NCBI GenBank assembly: GCA_900548275.1
Contig: URJY01000031.1
Coordinates: 1-24,015, forward strand
DNA length: 24,015 nucleotides
From: an uncultured Opitutales bacterium
GTDB taxonomy: Bacteria; Verrucomicrobiota; Verrucomicrobiia; Opitutales; Intestinicryptomonadaceae
Direction of reading: 5' to 3'
A program made the position numbers and the translations under genes. The notes beneath the pieces were generated by a model. The model was not told the DNA's origin. It did not search any database and saw nothing but the letters and a program-made list of their open reading frames with translations. How positions within the stretch are numbered: position 1 is the first letter of the stretch; each line of letters starts with the position of its first letter. This document shows, piece after piece, positions 8,005 to 15,154 of this stretch.

Positions 8005-10188
8005 ATGGGAAAATATATTTTGAACACTCTGCTTGCCGCACTCGCGCTGCCGTTTGCCGTCGAAGCCGAAACGCTTATATCCGAAGATTTCGAAAATTTC
8101 GCCGAAAGTAAAAATTTCGAATACATAAAAATAGAGCCGTCCGACGCCGCGCCGATAGAGGGCAAACGGGCAATCTCGGGCAATGCGTCGCTCGAAATCG
8201 ACACGCTCGGCTTGACGCGCGAATATCCGCCCGCGCTGAAAATCTCGCACCCGCAGATGACGCCCAACTTCCTTTACAAACTGTCGTTCAAGTGCCGCAC
8301 GCCGAAGTTTCTGCCCGCCACCTACCAAACCTATTTCGCCTATATGGAACGCAAGCCGTCGTCGGTTCGCGGGCGAGACAGCGCAATAGGCGCGAAGAAC
8401 GGCACTACGTTCTCGTTCAAAAGCGACGGAAAGGCGAGGGAGTTTGTTTTCTATTTCGCGCCGCTCGGCGGCTCGGAAAATCCGTATATAAAGATAACGT
8501 CGTCGGTCGGCGCAAGGATTGTAATGGACGACCTCAGGCTCGAAAAGCTTCCGCTGCCCAAGTGCGCGTGGATGCTCGAAAAGGACGCGTTCCTGTTCCT
8601 GCGCATAAGCCCCGTGGCGGGCGCGTTCTACAACGAGACCGACCCGATGTTCGCCCTGCCCCGCGAAAAATTCTTCCCGTTCGTCGACAAATACGGACAG
8701 CTTAAGCACAAGAACTGGCGCGGCAAAATACAGTCCGACGGCGATTTCAAAGTGCGCATCGAAGAGGAAAACGCCTTCGAACAAAAGCTCGGCGCAATTC
8801 CGAACCGCGACAAGTATTTCGGGCTAATCGACCCCGACCGCAAGTTCGAGTCCACAGGCAGGTTCGCCGTGCGCAAGGTCGACGGCAAGTGGTTTTTCGT
8901 AACGCCCGAGGGCAATCTGTTCTGGTCGCACGGCATCGACTGCGCAGGCTCGATACCCACAACCCCCGTAAGCGGGCGCGAGAACTATTTCGACGACGTT
9001 TCCGACAAAAAATACAGGCAGAAGGGCTGGTGGAGCAAGGGCTTCTACAAAGACAAAAAATACGAATCGTTCTGTTTCGGGCAGCGCAACATCGACATCA
9101 AATACGGCGACGCGGCGAAGGACTATCCGCAGGTTGTCGCGCGGCGCATGAAGTCGTGGGGGTTGAACACCTACGGGGCGTGGTCGAAGCCCGAGCTGTT
9201 CGAAGGCGACGTGCCGTTCGCGTTTTTCGCATCGTCGAAGCATCCGACGATTCTCGAATCGAAAGTTGAGCTGAACGCCTACTGGCAGCCCGTCCCCGAC
9301 TACTTCGACCCGAAATTCGAGGAGCTTACGAACGTGGAAATGCTCCGCCACGCAAAGGCGTTGAACTCGCCCTACTGCGTCGGCGTTTTCGTCGACAACG
9401 AGCTTCCGTGGCAGACGCAGACAATCCTCACCCCGAAAGCCGTTCTGGCGTGCCCGCCCTCGCAGCCGTCGAAAATCGAGTTCGCAAAATTCCTCGAGTC
9501 GAAATACGGCACGTTCGAAAAAATCAACGCCGCGTGGGGCGCGAACTACAAGAACCGCGACGACTTTCTCGCCCGCACCGACTTCTTTCCGAAAACCGAA
9601 AAATCGCAAAGGGATATGCTCGCATTCGAGCGCAAAATCTACGAACGCTACTTCAGCGTCTGCCGCAACGCCGTCAAAAACGTATCGCCCGACGTGCTCT
9701 ACTTCGGCTGCAGAATGGCGTGGACCAACGAGCTCCTCGAGGAGGTCGCCTCGGAATACTGCGATGTCGTAAGCTTCAACCTCTACCGCGACGACGTTTC
9801 GGCTTTCAGACTTCCCGAAGAGGCAAAGGACAAGCCCGTAATCATCGGCGAATTCCACTTCGGCAATCAGGACGCGGGCGTTTTCGGCGGCGGTCTGCGC
9901 CCGTGCGCGACGATGGGCGAACGCATGGAAAAATACAATACCTACGTTGCGAGCGCGGTCGAAAATCCGATTATCGTGGGCGCGCACTGGTTCCAGTATT
10001 TCGACCAACCCGTAACGGGCAGAAGCGGCGACGGCGAAAACTATTCGGTGGGCTTTGTCGACATCGCCGACACCCCGATATACGAAGCCGCCGAGGCTGC
10101 GAGAAAGATTTCCGAAAGGATGTACGATATGCGGCTTTCGGGCAAGCGCACCGTCAAAATCAAAAAGCAGAAAACCGTAACGTACTAA
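8005..10188 (+). CDS. Secreted GH50-like glycoside hydrolase (beta-agarase type)
   Basis: From the ATG at 8005 the protein has 727 residues and starts with a signal peptide (MGKYILNTLLAALALPFAVEA). An in-frame TTG 15 bases upstream was rejected because it would put RRC before the signal. An N-terminal beta-sandwich/carbohydrate-binding-like region (about 25-185) precedes a TIM barrel. The barrel opens with the agarase-like WFFVTPEGNLFWSHGID. Glu466 in VDNELPW is the likely acid/base and Glu616 in IGEFHFG the likely nucleophile; both motifs are typical of GH50 enzymes. GH50 contains beta-agarases, but distant clade members may act on other beta-galactosides. It is divergent from the oxidoreductase operon and ends at a shared bidirectional terminator. 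The fold and catalytic pair are well supported; agar as the substrate is not. Confidence 0.82.
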   Translation: MGKYILNTLLAALALPFAVEAETLISEDFENFAESKNFEYIKIEPSDAAPIEGKRAISGNASLEIDTLGLTREYPPALKISHPQMTPNFLYKLSFKCRTPKFLPATYQTYFAYMERKPSSVRGRDSAIGAKNGTTFSFKSDGKAREFVFYFAPLGGSENPYIKITSSVGARIVMDDLRLEKLPLPKCAWMLEKDAFLFLRISPVAGAFYNETDPMFALPREKFFPFVDKYGQLKHKNWRGKIQSDGDFKVRIEEENAFEQKLGAIPNRDKYFGLIDPDRKFESTGRFAVRKVDGKWFFVTPEGNLFWSHGIDCAGSIPTTPVSGRENYFDDVSDKKYRQKGWWSKGFYKDKKYESFCFGQRNIDIKYGDAAKDYPQVVARRMKSWGLNTYGAWSKPELFEGDVPFAFFASSKHPTILESKVELNAYWQPVPDYFDPKFEELTNVEMLRHAKALNSPYCVGVFVDNELPWQTQTILTPKAVLACPPSQPSKIEFAKFLESKYGTFEKINAAWGANYKNRDDFLARTDFFPKTEKSQRDMLAFERKIYERYFSVCRNAVKNVSPDVLYFGCRMAWTNELLEEVASEYCDVVSFNLYRDDVSAFRLPEEAKDKPVIIGEFHFGNQDAGVFGGGLRPCATMGERMEKYNTYVASAVENPIIVGAHWFQYFDQPVTGRSGDGENYSVGFVDIADTPIYEAAEAARKISERMYDMRLSGKRTVKIKKQKTVTY

Positions 10189-10211
10189 CCGATTCGGCAA
10201 AATCGGGACAC

Positions 10212-10252
10212 AAAAAACGCCCGCGCGAAATGCTTCGTCTGCGGGCGTTTTT
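10212..10252. terminator. Bidirectional terminator between the GH50-like gene and the XRE gene
   Basis: The stem AACGCCCGC/GCGGGCGTT is flanked by an A run on one side and a T run on the other, so it can stop transcription in both directions. The 16-base loop can pair further inside (CGAA with TTCG). It sits between converging genes. Confidence 0.8.
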
Positions 10253-10275
10253 GTTTGCCGAAAGGCGGCGCAAAA

Positions 10276-10806
10276 CTATTGCACAGTCTGTTCGGTATCG
10301 GAAGTCTGGGGTTCAACGGGCGCGTCCGCCGCTGTCTGCTCGAGCGCGGCAGCCTTTTTCGACCTGCGCGGAGTGGACGATTTTATTCCCATTTCGGACA
10401 TAATCTTTTTCAGCTGAGGCTTCGAAATTTTACGCAGAGCGGCAATCTTTGCCTTCGCCTTCGCACTGGGGGAAATTCTGCCCTGTTCCCAACTGCAATA
10501 GGCGGGCTTGCTTACGCCGATAATCCGTGCGATTGCGTCCTGCGTAATGCCGAGCTTTTCGCGCAGACGCTTGATGCCCTTTGCGTTCATTCTGACTTTT
10601 CCGCCCGAAACTTCGCCGACGAGAGCCGCGCCGCCTTTCGCATCGGATTTCGCGGGCTTTTCGACCGCTTTCGACTGTTTTGAAAGCTCCGAAATGCGCT
10701 TTTTGAGAAGCGCGATTTTCGCTTCTAGCGGCTCTATTGCCAGTTTGATTTCCTTTTTCGCCAAACGGCGTATTTCGTCTGTCAATGCTTTTTTAATATC
10801 CGACAT
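10276..10806 (-). CDS. XRE-family helix-turn-helix regulator with an N-terminal coiled coil
   Basis: The protein has 176 residues. Residues about 8-50 form a charged heptad-like helix (LAKKEIKLAIEPLEAKIALL), probably for dimerisation. Residues 78-125 are a Cro/CI-type helix-turn-helix, with the recognition signature LREKLGITQDAIARIIGVSKPAYCSWEQGR. The tail (about 128-150) is basic and then acidic/alanine-rich. The start has AAGAAGG seven bases before the ATG. The target is not evident: it converges on a glycosidase gene and follows the phosphatase gene on the same strand. TTGACA at 10850-10855 on the minus strand offers its own promoter, though no clean -10 lies at the right distance. Confidence 0.82.
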   Translation of the reverse strand: MSDIKKALTDEIRRLAKKEIKLAIEPLEAKIALLKKRISELSKQSKAVEKPAKSDAKGGAALVGEVSGGKVRMNAKGIKRLREKLGITQDAIARIIGVSKPAYCSWEQGRISPSAKAKAKIAALRKISKPQLKKIMSEMGIKSSTPRRSKKAAALEQTAADAPVEPQTSDTEQTVQ

Positions 10807-10873
10807 ATTATAACCTTCTTAGTTGAAGTCAATAATACTATTTTTACATTGTCAAACAATTTCCTTAAAAACG

Positions 10874-10901
10874 CGAAAAAGTCCGAAATAATATTATCGG
10901 A
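10874..10901 (-). terminator. Possible weak terminator overlapping the phosphatase stop codon
   Basis: On the minus strand TCCGA pairs with TCGGA across an AT-rich loop, and the message continues with CTTTTTCGCG. The hairpin includes the TAA stop codon at 10894-10896. The stem is short, so read-through into the XRE gene is likely. Confidence 0.35.
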
Positions 10902-11349
10902 AAAGTTCGAGCAGCCCCGAACACGCGGCGGATATGTCGCAATACGCCGTCTCGAAATCGCCCGAATACCACGGGTCGTCTACCTCGCCGTCGGGCTTTC
11001 CCGCGAACTCCATAAGCAGGCGGGTTTTTGCGGCAAGAGTGCCGCCGCAGACACCCGCGATATTGCGCACGTTACTTTTGTCCATCACAAGTATCAAATC
11101 GAAATTTTCGAAATCGGAGCGCGCAATTCTGCGCGATGTCTTGCCTTTGCAGGAAATGCCGTGCGCCGCCAAGACCGCCGCCGCGCGCGGATAGACGGGA
11201 TTGCCGATTTCCTCGGAGCTTGCCGCCGCCGACTCCACCCGAACGCCGCCGATTCCGTTTTTTGCGAGAAGGTCCTTCATCACAAATTCCGCAATCGGGC
11301 TGCGGCAGATGTTGCCGTGGCAGACGAATAAAACGCTTTTCGGCTTCAT
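10894..11349 (-). CDS. Low-molecular-weight protein-tyrosine phosphatase
   Basis: The protein has 151 residues, the family's usual length. The phosphate-binding loop VCHGNICRSP gives the CX5R motif, with Cys10 as nucleophile and Arg16 binding phosphate. The general acid is Asp125 in DDPWY near the C-terminus. The family removes phosphate from protein tyrosines in the cytoplasm and, in some members, from phosphoarginine. In many Gram-negative bacteria, Wzb-type members reset the tyrosine kinase that controls exopolysaccharide export. The ATG lies one base after the stop codon of the upstream EpsI-type gene, so the two are translationally coupled, which favours an exopolysaccharide role. No partner kinase gene is present in the window. 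Confidence 0.92.
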   Translation of the reverse strand: MKPKSVLFVCHGNICRSPIAEFVMKDLLAKNGIGGVRVESAAASSEEIGNPVYPRAAAVLAAHGISCKGKTSRRIARSDFENFDLILVMDKSNVRNIAGVCGGTLAAKTRLLMEFAGKPDGEVDDPWYSGDFETAYCDISAACSGLLELFR

Positions 11350-11350
11350 A

Positions 11351-12094
11351 CTACTTTTTTTCGGGGTTGGCGTTTTCGGATTTTTCCTCGAGAACGAGCT
11401 TGCCGAGCGACTTCACGACCTCGCGGAAGCCCTTTTGCCTCGCCAAATCCTCGAACTTGCACGCCGAATCTATGCGGATGAAATACTGCTCGGGCGCGCC
11501 CGCGAACGCCGCCTCGAACGCGTACTTAACATAACTGAGCGAAACCGTTCCGTAGATTGTGTTAGACGAACCGTAGTCGAAACGCCTGCCGTCGTAGACG
11601 TGCCAGAACGCGACATTGCGCGAAGCCCTGCCGACATCGCTTTGGAAAGTCATTTCGCGGTAGTACGCGGGAATCAGCCTCACGCCGTCGTAGTCGAAAA
11701 TCAAGTCGGAGCGCATCGCGTTTTCGTCCGACTTCCAGCCGTTCAGAACCCAGCATCTGTCGGGCGTGTGCGCCGAAGCCTGCTTCGTGTCGGCCTTGCC
11801 CGCACCCCAGTACGAGATGTAGACGACAAACGACATCGAGCCGTCGGGCGACGTAAATTCGCGGTTGTAGTAGTCGCTCGTGTCGAGGTTTTTTTCGACC
11901 GAACGCACGACCTCCTCCGTCGGGCCGAGCGGCAATTCCTTTGATGTCCAGCCCGCGGGCGACGGCGGGATTATCTTCTCCATATGCCCTTTCGGTTTTT
12001 CCTTCACGTCGTTGTTTACGGAATAGCCGCCGAACAAAAACCAAGCGGCAACGGCGACCGCCAGAGCAATCAATACATTTATAAATTTCAACAT
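11351..12094 (-). CDS. EpsI-like exosortase-associated protein (DUF3485)
   Basis: This 247-residue protein has one N-terminal membrane anchor (about 4-22) followed by a periplasmic domain. The EpsI signature is visible as YISYWGAGK (92-100) and HTPDRCWVLNGW (109-120). In known systems EpsI is fused to or encoded beside exosortase (EpsH/XrtA families) and is linked to exopolysaccharide assembly; its biochemical job is unclear. No exosortase and no PEP-CTERM sorting tail was seen in any protein of this window, so this copy is an orphan here. It is coupled to a tyrosine phosphatase downstream (stop TAG, one base, then ATG). The acidic/Lys C-terminal tail shows no domain. The family call is fairly secure, the role is not. 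Confidence 0.75.
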   Translation of the reverse strand: MLKFINVLIALAVAVAAWFLFGGYSVNNDVKEKPKGHMEKIIPPSPAGWTSKELPLGPTEEVVRSVEKNLDTSDYYNREFTSPDGSMSFVVYISYWGAGKADTKQASAHTPDRCWVLNGWKSDENAMRSDLIFDYDGVRLIPAYYREMTFQSDVGRASRNVAFWHVYDGRRFDYGSSNTIYGTVSLSYVKYAFEAAFAGAPEQYFIRIDSACKFEDLARQKGFREVVKSLGKLVLEEKSENANPEKK

Positions 12095-12483
12095 CGCCCG
12101 ACATTCTTCCCGATACCCCCGAAAGAGTCAACACAAATGCCGCCGACACGGGCGCGCGAAAAAAAAAAACGTAAAAATTTTTTCGAATTGCGCTTGACAA
12201 ATCCAAAAACACTACCATAACGGTTGGGTATTATGTTTTTCAAATCGACAGACGCAAAATTTTTCGGACACCGCGCAGACAGGGCGCGTACGTGTTGCCG
12301 TTCCGTCTGCCGTATGCGAATGTAGCTAACATTCGCGCCTAACCGAAGCGTGCTATCGGGGCTGAAAATTCCGCATAAACCCGCGCCGCCCCCGAACGAC
12401 AATCAGCCGCAGAGCAAAAATTTCAAACACATACATTACTATTTTCGTAATATATAAACAACACAAAAAAAGAAAGAACAACT
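12095..12483. other. Long divergent intergenic region with a structured leader for the DUF3034 gene
   Basis: This stretch holds no credible gene. On the plus strand TTGACA (12194-12199) is followed after 16 bases by CATAAC, a possible promoter. About 250 bases of leader remain before the ATG at 12484. The leader can form GCAGAC/GTCTGC across about 24 bases (around 12276-12309) and a perfect eight-pair hairpin GCGAATGT/ACATTCGC with an AGCTA loop (about 12315-12335). GGCTGA (near 12360) can also pair with TCAGCC (near 12404). I compared it by eye with cobalamin, FMN, TPP, SAM, c-di-GMP and tmRNA signatures and none fits. The last 60 bases are AT-rich and unstructured, as expected near a start site. 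Confidence 0.45.
12194..12221 (+). promoter_or_regulatory. Candidate promoter for the DUF3034 gene
   Basis: A consensus -35 box TTGACA (12194-12199) is followed after 16 bases by CATAAC (12216-12221), which matches the -10 consensus only partly. The first eleven bases (TTGACAAATCC) are identical to those of the candidate yddG promoter. Confidence 0.4.
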
Positions 12484-13485
12484 ATGAAAAACAAAACAGC
12501 AATACTCACCGCCGCCGCGCTCACGCTCGGCGCAATAACATATGCGGATTCCAACGAAACCGCCGTAAACAGCAACGCATCCGCCGCGCCCGAAGCCGAA
12601 AAATCGGCACAAAGCGCGCCGAAACCGAAAGCCGAAAAGGGCGCGCCCCTGCCGCTCTTTACGATAGACGGCGTGGGCGGCGTGGTTCTGACGCCAATCG
12701 CCTACCTCGTAAACGCGGGCGCGGAGGGCACGGGAATAGGTCTTCCGTCGTTCGGCGCAACGTACGTCAACGCGCGGCAGAAAAACGTCGAGAGCTTCGC
12801 GGTTTCCGAAACGCTTTTCAGAACGGTTGAAGTCGGTTACAATGCAAGCCGCTTCGGCACGGGCTCGCTGCAGTCCGACGTTCTCCAGTACGCGGGCGCA
12901 AACATCGACCGCAACGACGTCTGGCTTCACACGTTCAATATCCGCGCAAATGTAATTTCCGAAAACGATTTCGATTCGCAATACGTTCCCGCAATCACAA
13001 TCGGCGCGCACCTTAAGTACAACGACGGAATCGCCGAAATAAACCGCAACCTCGGCGGGCTGCTCAAACAGATAGGCTACAGCCGCGATTGGGGCGCTGA
13101 ATTTACAATCACCGCTTCGAAAACGTTCCTGATTTACGGACACCCGCTGATTCTCTCAGTTACGGGGCGCGCAACCGACGCGTCGAACCTCGGCTACACG
13201 GGCTATTCGGGCAAGTACGAATTTTCCGCCGAAGGCAACGCGGTCTTCGGAATAACCGACTGGCTCTTCGCCGCGTTCGAATACCGCCAGAAGATAAACC
13301 AGTACGACACGGTAAGCGCGGGCGGCAAAGAGCTTATCGGCGCGGAAAACGACTGGTGGACAATCGGGCTTGCGGCAATCGTATCGCCCCACGTTACGGT
13401 GACGGCGGGCTACGGACACCTCGGCACGGTTCTGAATACGCGAGAAAACACCGCGTGGGCGGCTGCAGTAAAATACGAATTCTAA
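12484..13485 (+). CDS. DUF3034 family outer-membrane protein
   Basis: The protein has 333 residues. A signal peptide ends near AITYA (about 21). It is followed by an Ala/Lys/Pro-rich linker (about 22-55) and then a beta-rich region of alternating residues up to the terminal YEF. That C-terminal aromatic residue and the repeated strands suit an outer-membrane barrel. PLFTIDGVGGVVLTPIAYLVNAG and the following ETLFRTVEVGYNASRFGTG match the start of the DUF3034 family (PF11231), whose function is unknown. The ribosome site is A-rich (AGAAAGAAC) rather than canonical. The long structured leader upstream suggests control after transcription starts. A terminator follows directly, so it is a single-gene unit. 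Confidence 0.82.
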   Translation: MKNKTAILTAAALTLGAITYADSNETAVNSNASAAPEAEKSAQSAPKPKAEKGAPLPLFTIDGVGGVVLTPIAYLVNAGAEGTGIGLPSFGATYVNARQKNVESFAVSETLFRTVEVGYNASRFGTGSLQSDVLQYAGANIDRNDVWLHTFNIRANVISENDFDSQYVPAITIGAHLKYNDGIAEINRNLGGLLKQIGYSRDWGAEFTITASKTFLIYGHPLILSVTGRATDASNLGYTGYSGKYEFSAEGNAVFGITDWLFAAFEYRQKINQYDTVSAGGKELIGAENDWWTIGLAAIVSPHVTVTAGYGHLGTVLNTRENTAWAAAVKYEF

Positions 13486-13513
13486 TCGCCGCACATAGAC
13501 GCACAACAACGGC

Positions 13514-13549
13514 AAATACCGTCTCCGATTTCGGGGTCGGTATTTTTTT
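13514..13549 (+). terminator. Intrinsic terminator of the DUF3034 gene
   Basis: The stem AAATACCG/CGGTATTT encloses a second small stem CCGA/TCGG and is followed by a T tract on the plus strand. It starts about 30 bases after the stop codon. Confidence 0.82.
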
Positions 13550-13566
13550 GCGCGCACAAATAACAC

Positions 13567-13594
13567 TGGACAATCACTTCCAATGCAATAGTGT
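13567..13594 (+). promoter_or_regulatory. Candidate promoter of the Rrf2 regulator, giving a leaderless message
   Basis: TGGACA (13567-13572) and TAGTGT (13589-13594) are separated by 16 bases. Transcription would start near 13601, about three bases before the ATG at 13604. No ribosome binding site is present, in line with a leaderless message. The -10 box is weak. Confidence 0.4.
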
Positions 13595-13603
13595 ATCGAG
13601 AAT

Positions 13604-14032
13604 ATGAAAATTTCCACCAAGGGCAGATACGGTCTGAGAATAATGGTAGACTTGGCTCAACACGACGGCGACCAGCCGCGAATGATTGCCGACATATGCA
13701 AGTCGCAATCGCTTTCGCCCAAGTACGTCGGCAGGCTCATACTGAAGCTGCGCAACGCGGGAATGATTGCCTCGGTGCGCGGCGCAAAAGGCGGCTACAA
13801 AATCAAACGTCTGCCCAAGCACATAACGCTGCTCGAGATAATAGAGACGATGGAAGGCCCGCTTTCGATTGTCGACTGCGTTGCGTGCCCCAAGAAATGC
13901 AAACGCGCCGAAGGCTGCGTAGCCCGCGAAATCTGGGGCGAACTCAACGCGAAAATCAGGCGCGACTTGGAGTCGATTACCCTGCAGGACATCATAAACC
14001 GCCACGCCGACATAAAGGACTACTGCATTTAA
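13604..14032 (+). CDS. Rrf2-family transcriptional regulator with a cysteine cluster
   Basis: The protein has 142 residues, typical of Rrf2/IscR/CymR regulators. The winged helix occupies about 1-65: MKISTKGRYGLRIMVDLA, the SLSPKYVGRLILKL recognition helix and the wing SVRGAKGGYKI. Residues 92, 95, 99 and 105 are cysteines (VDCVACPKKCKRAEGC), close to the Cys92/98/104 spacing of cluster-binding IscR, so an iron-sulfur cluster is plausible; a fifth cysteine is at 141. In the family these proteins sense iron-sulfur status, nitric oxide, redox state or cysteine supply. It converges on a metY-cysK operon through a shared terminator, so a sulfur-metabolism role is a reasonable inference. The isc/suf genes that IscR usually accompanies are not in the window. 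Confidence 0.9.
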   Translation: MKISTKGRYGLRIMVDLAQHDGDQPRMIADICKSQSLSPKYVGRLILKLRNAGMIASVRGAKGGYKIKRLPKHITLLEIIETMEGPLSIVDCVACPKKCKRAEGCVAREIWGELNAKIRRDLESITLQDIINRHADIKDYCI

Positions 14033-14089
14033 AACGCCGCGGGAAACCCCGCCCCCCCCCGGGAACTCGACCGCCGACAGTGCAGGCAC

Positions 14090-14125
14090 AAAAAAAACGG
14101 ACTCCCGAAGCGGGAATCCGTTTTT
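14090..14125. terminator. Bidirectional terminator between the Rrf2 gene and cysK
   Basis: ACGGAcTCCCG and CGGGAaTCCGT form a ten-pair stem with one mismatch and an AAG loop, with an A run on the left and a T run on the right. It serves both converging transcription units. Confidence 0.85.
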
Positions 14126-14146
14126 GATTTTTTGCGGTGTAAAATA

Positions 14147-15067
14147 TTAGTCGCTATAGAGCCAAGTGGAGAGGTAGCGCGTGCCCGTGTCGGGGACAAT
14201 CGCCACGATTTTCTTGCCCTTGTTTTCGGGAAGCTTTGCGAGTTCGAGAGCCGCGAAGACCGCCGCACCCGCCGAAATGCCCGAGTGTATGCCCTCCTCT
14301 TTTGCGAGTCTGCGCGCCGTGTCGCCCGCGTCCGCGTCCTTGACCCTTATGACGCCGTCGATAACCTTTGCGTCGTAGATTTTCGGAACGAAGCCCGCGC
14401 CGATACCCTGAATTTTGTGGGGCCCCGCCTTGCCGCCCGAGAGAACCGGAGAGGTGTCGGGTTCGACCGCGTAGATTTTCACCGAGGGCTTGAGGGGCTT
14501 GAGTGCCTCGCCGATACCGCTGATTGTGCCGCCCGTGCCGACGCCCGCAACGACGATGTCAACCTGACCGTCGGTGTCGTTCCAGATTTCGACGCCCGTC
14601 GTCTTGCGGTGTATTTCGGAGTTTGCGAAATTTTCGAACTGCTGCGGAATGAACGAACCGGGATTCTGTTCCTTCAATTCGAGAGCCTTTTCGATTGCGC
14701 CTTTCATACCCTTCGCGCCGTCGGTCAGCACGAGTTCCGCGCCGAGGCTGAGCAGGAATTTTCTGCGTTCAACGCTCATCGTTTCTGGCATCGTGAGGAT
14801 GAGTTTGTATTTTTTCACAGCCGCGACGAGCGCAAGCCCTATGCCCGTGTTGCCGCTCGTAGGCTCGATAATCAGCGAACCCTTTTTGAGCACGCCGCGC
14901 TTTTCGGCGTCTTCTATCATCGCCAGAGCGGCTCTGTCCTTGACGGAACCCGAGGGGTTGAAAAATTCGAGCTTCGCCAAAACTTCGGCATCGGATTTGT
15001 TGAGATTGTTTATGCGGACAAGCGGCGTATTGCCGACAAGTTCGAGGATGTTGTTTGCAATTTTCAT
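14147..15067 (-). CDS. cysK: Cysteine synthase A (O-acetylserine sulfhydrylase)
   Basis: The 306-residue protein matches CysK in length and motifs. Lys43 in NPSGSVKDRAA carries pyridoxal phosphate. The substrate loop PTSGNTG is at 69-75, the phosphate loop GTGGT at 177-181, and HSGISAG is near 261-267. It makes cysteine from O-acetylserine and sulfide in the cytoplasm. The C-terminus ends in STWLYSD, without the extra domain of CysM or cystathionine beta-synthase. The ATG lacks a Shine-Dalgarno site. The metY-like gene lies 87 bases upstream on the same strand with no terminator between, so the two are probably one operon for sulfide assimilation. Confidence 0.95.
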   Translation of the reverse strand: MKIANNILELVGNTPLVRINNLNKSDAEVLAKLEFFNPSGSVKDRAALAMIEDAEKRGVLKKGSLIIEPTSGNTGIGLALVAAVKKYKLILTMPETMSVERRKFLLSLGAELVLTDGAKGMKGAIEKALELKEQNPGSFIPQQFENFANSEIHRKTTGVEIWNDTDGQVDIVVAGVGTGGTISGIGEALKPLKPSVKIYAVEPDTSPVLSGGKAGPHKIQGIGAGFVPKIYDAKVIDGVIRVKDADAGDTARRLAKEEGIHSGISAGAAVFAALELAKLPENKGKKIVAIVPDTGTRYLSTWLYSD

Positions 15068-15154
15068 AATTGTTTTTGCTTTAAAATCGGTTTTGCATTC
15101 GCGCCGAAACCCGCGCGTGATTTGCTCCGCCGCGGATTGCGTGCGCCGTTTTTT

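Noticed and set aside
12360..12410. Resemblance of GGGGCTGA to the 5' end of tmRNA, and of GAAAATTCC to the FMN riboswitch
   Set aside because: There is no tag frame, no CCA-type 3' end and no partner FMN boxes; the match is limited to a few bases.
14051..14063. Nine-C homopolymer after the Rrf2 gene, considered as a phase-variable tract
   Set aside because: It is outside any gene, after the stop codon and before a shared terminator, so slippage would alter no product.
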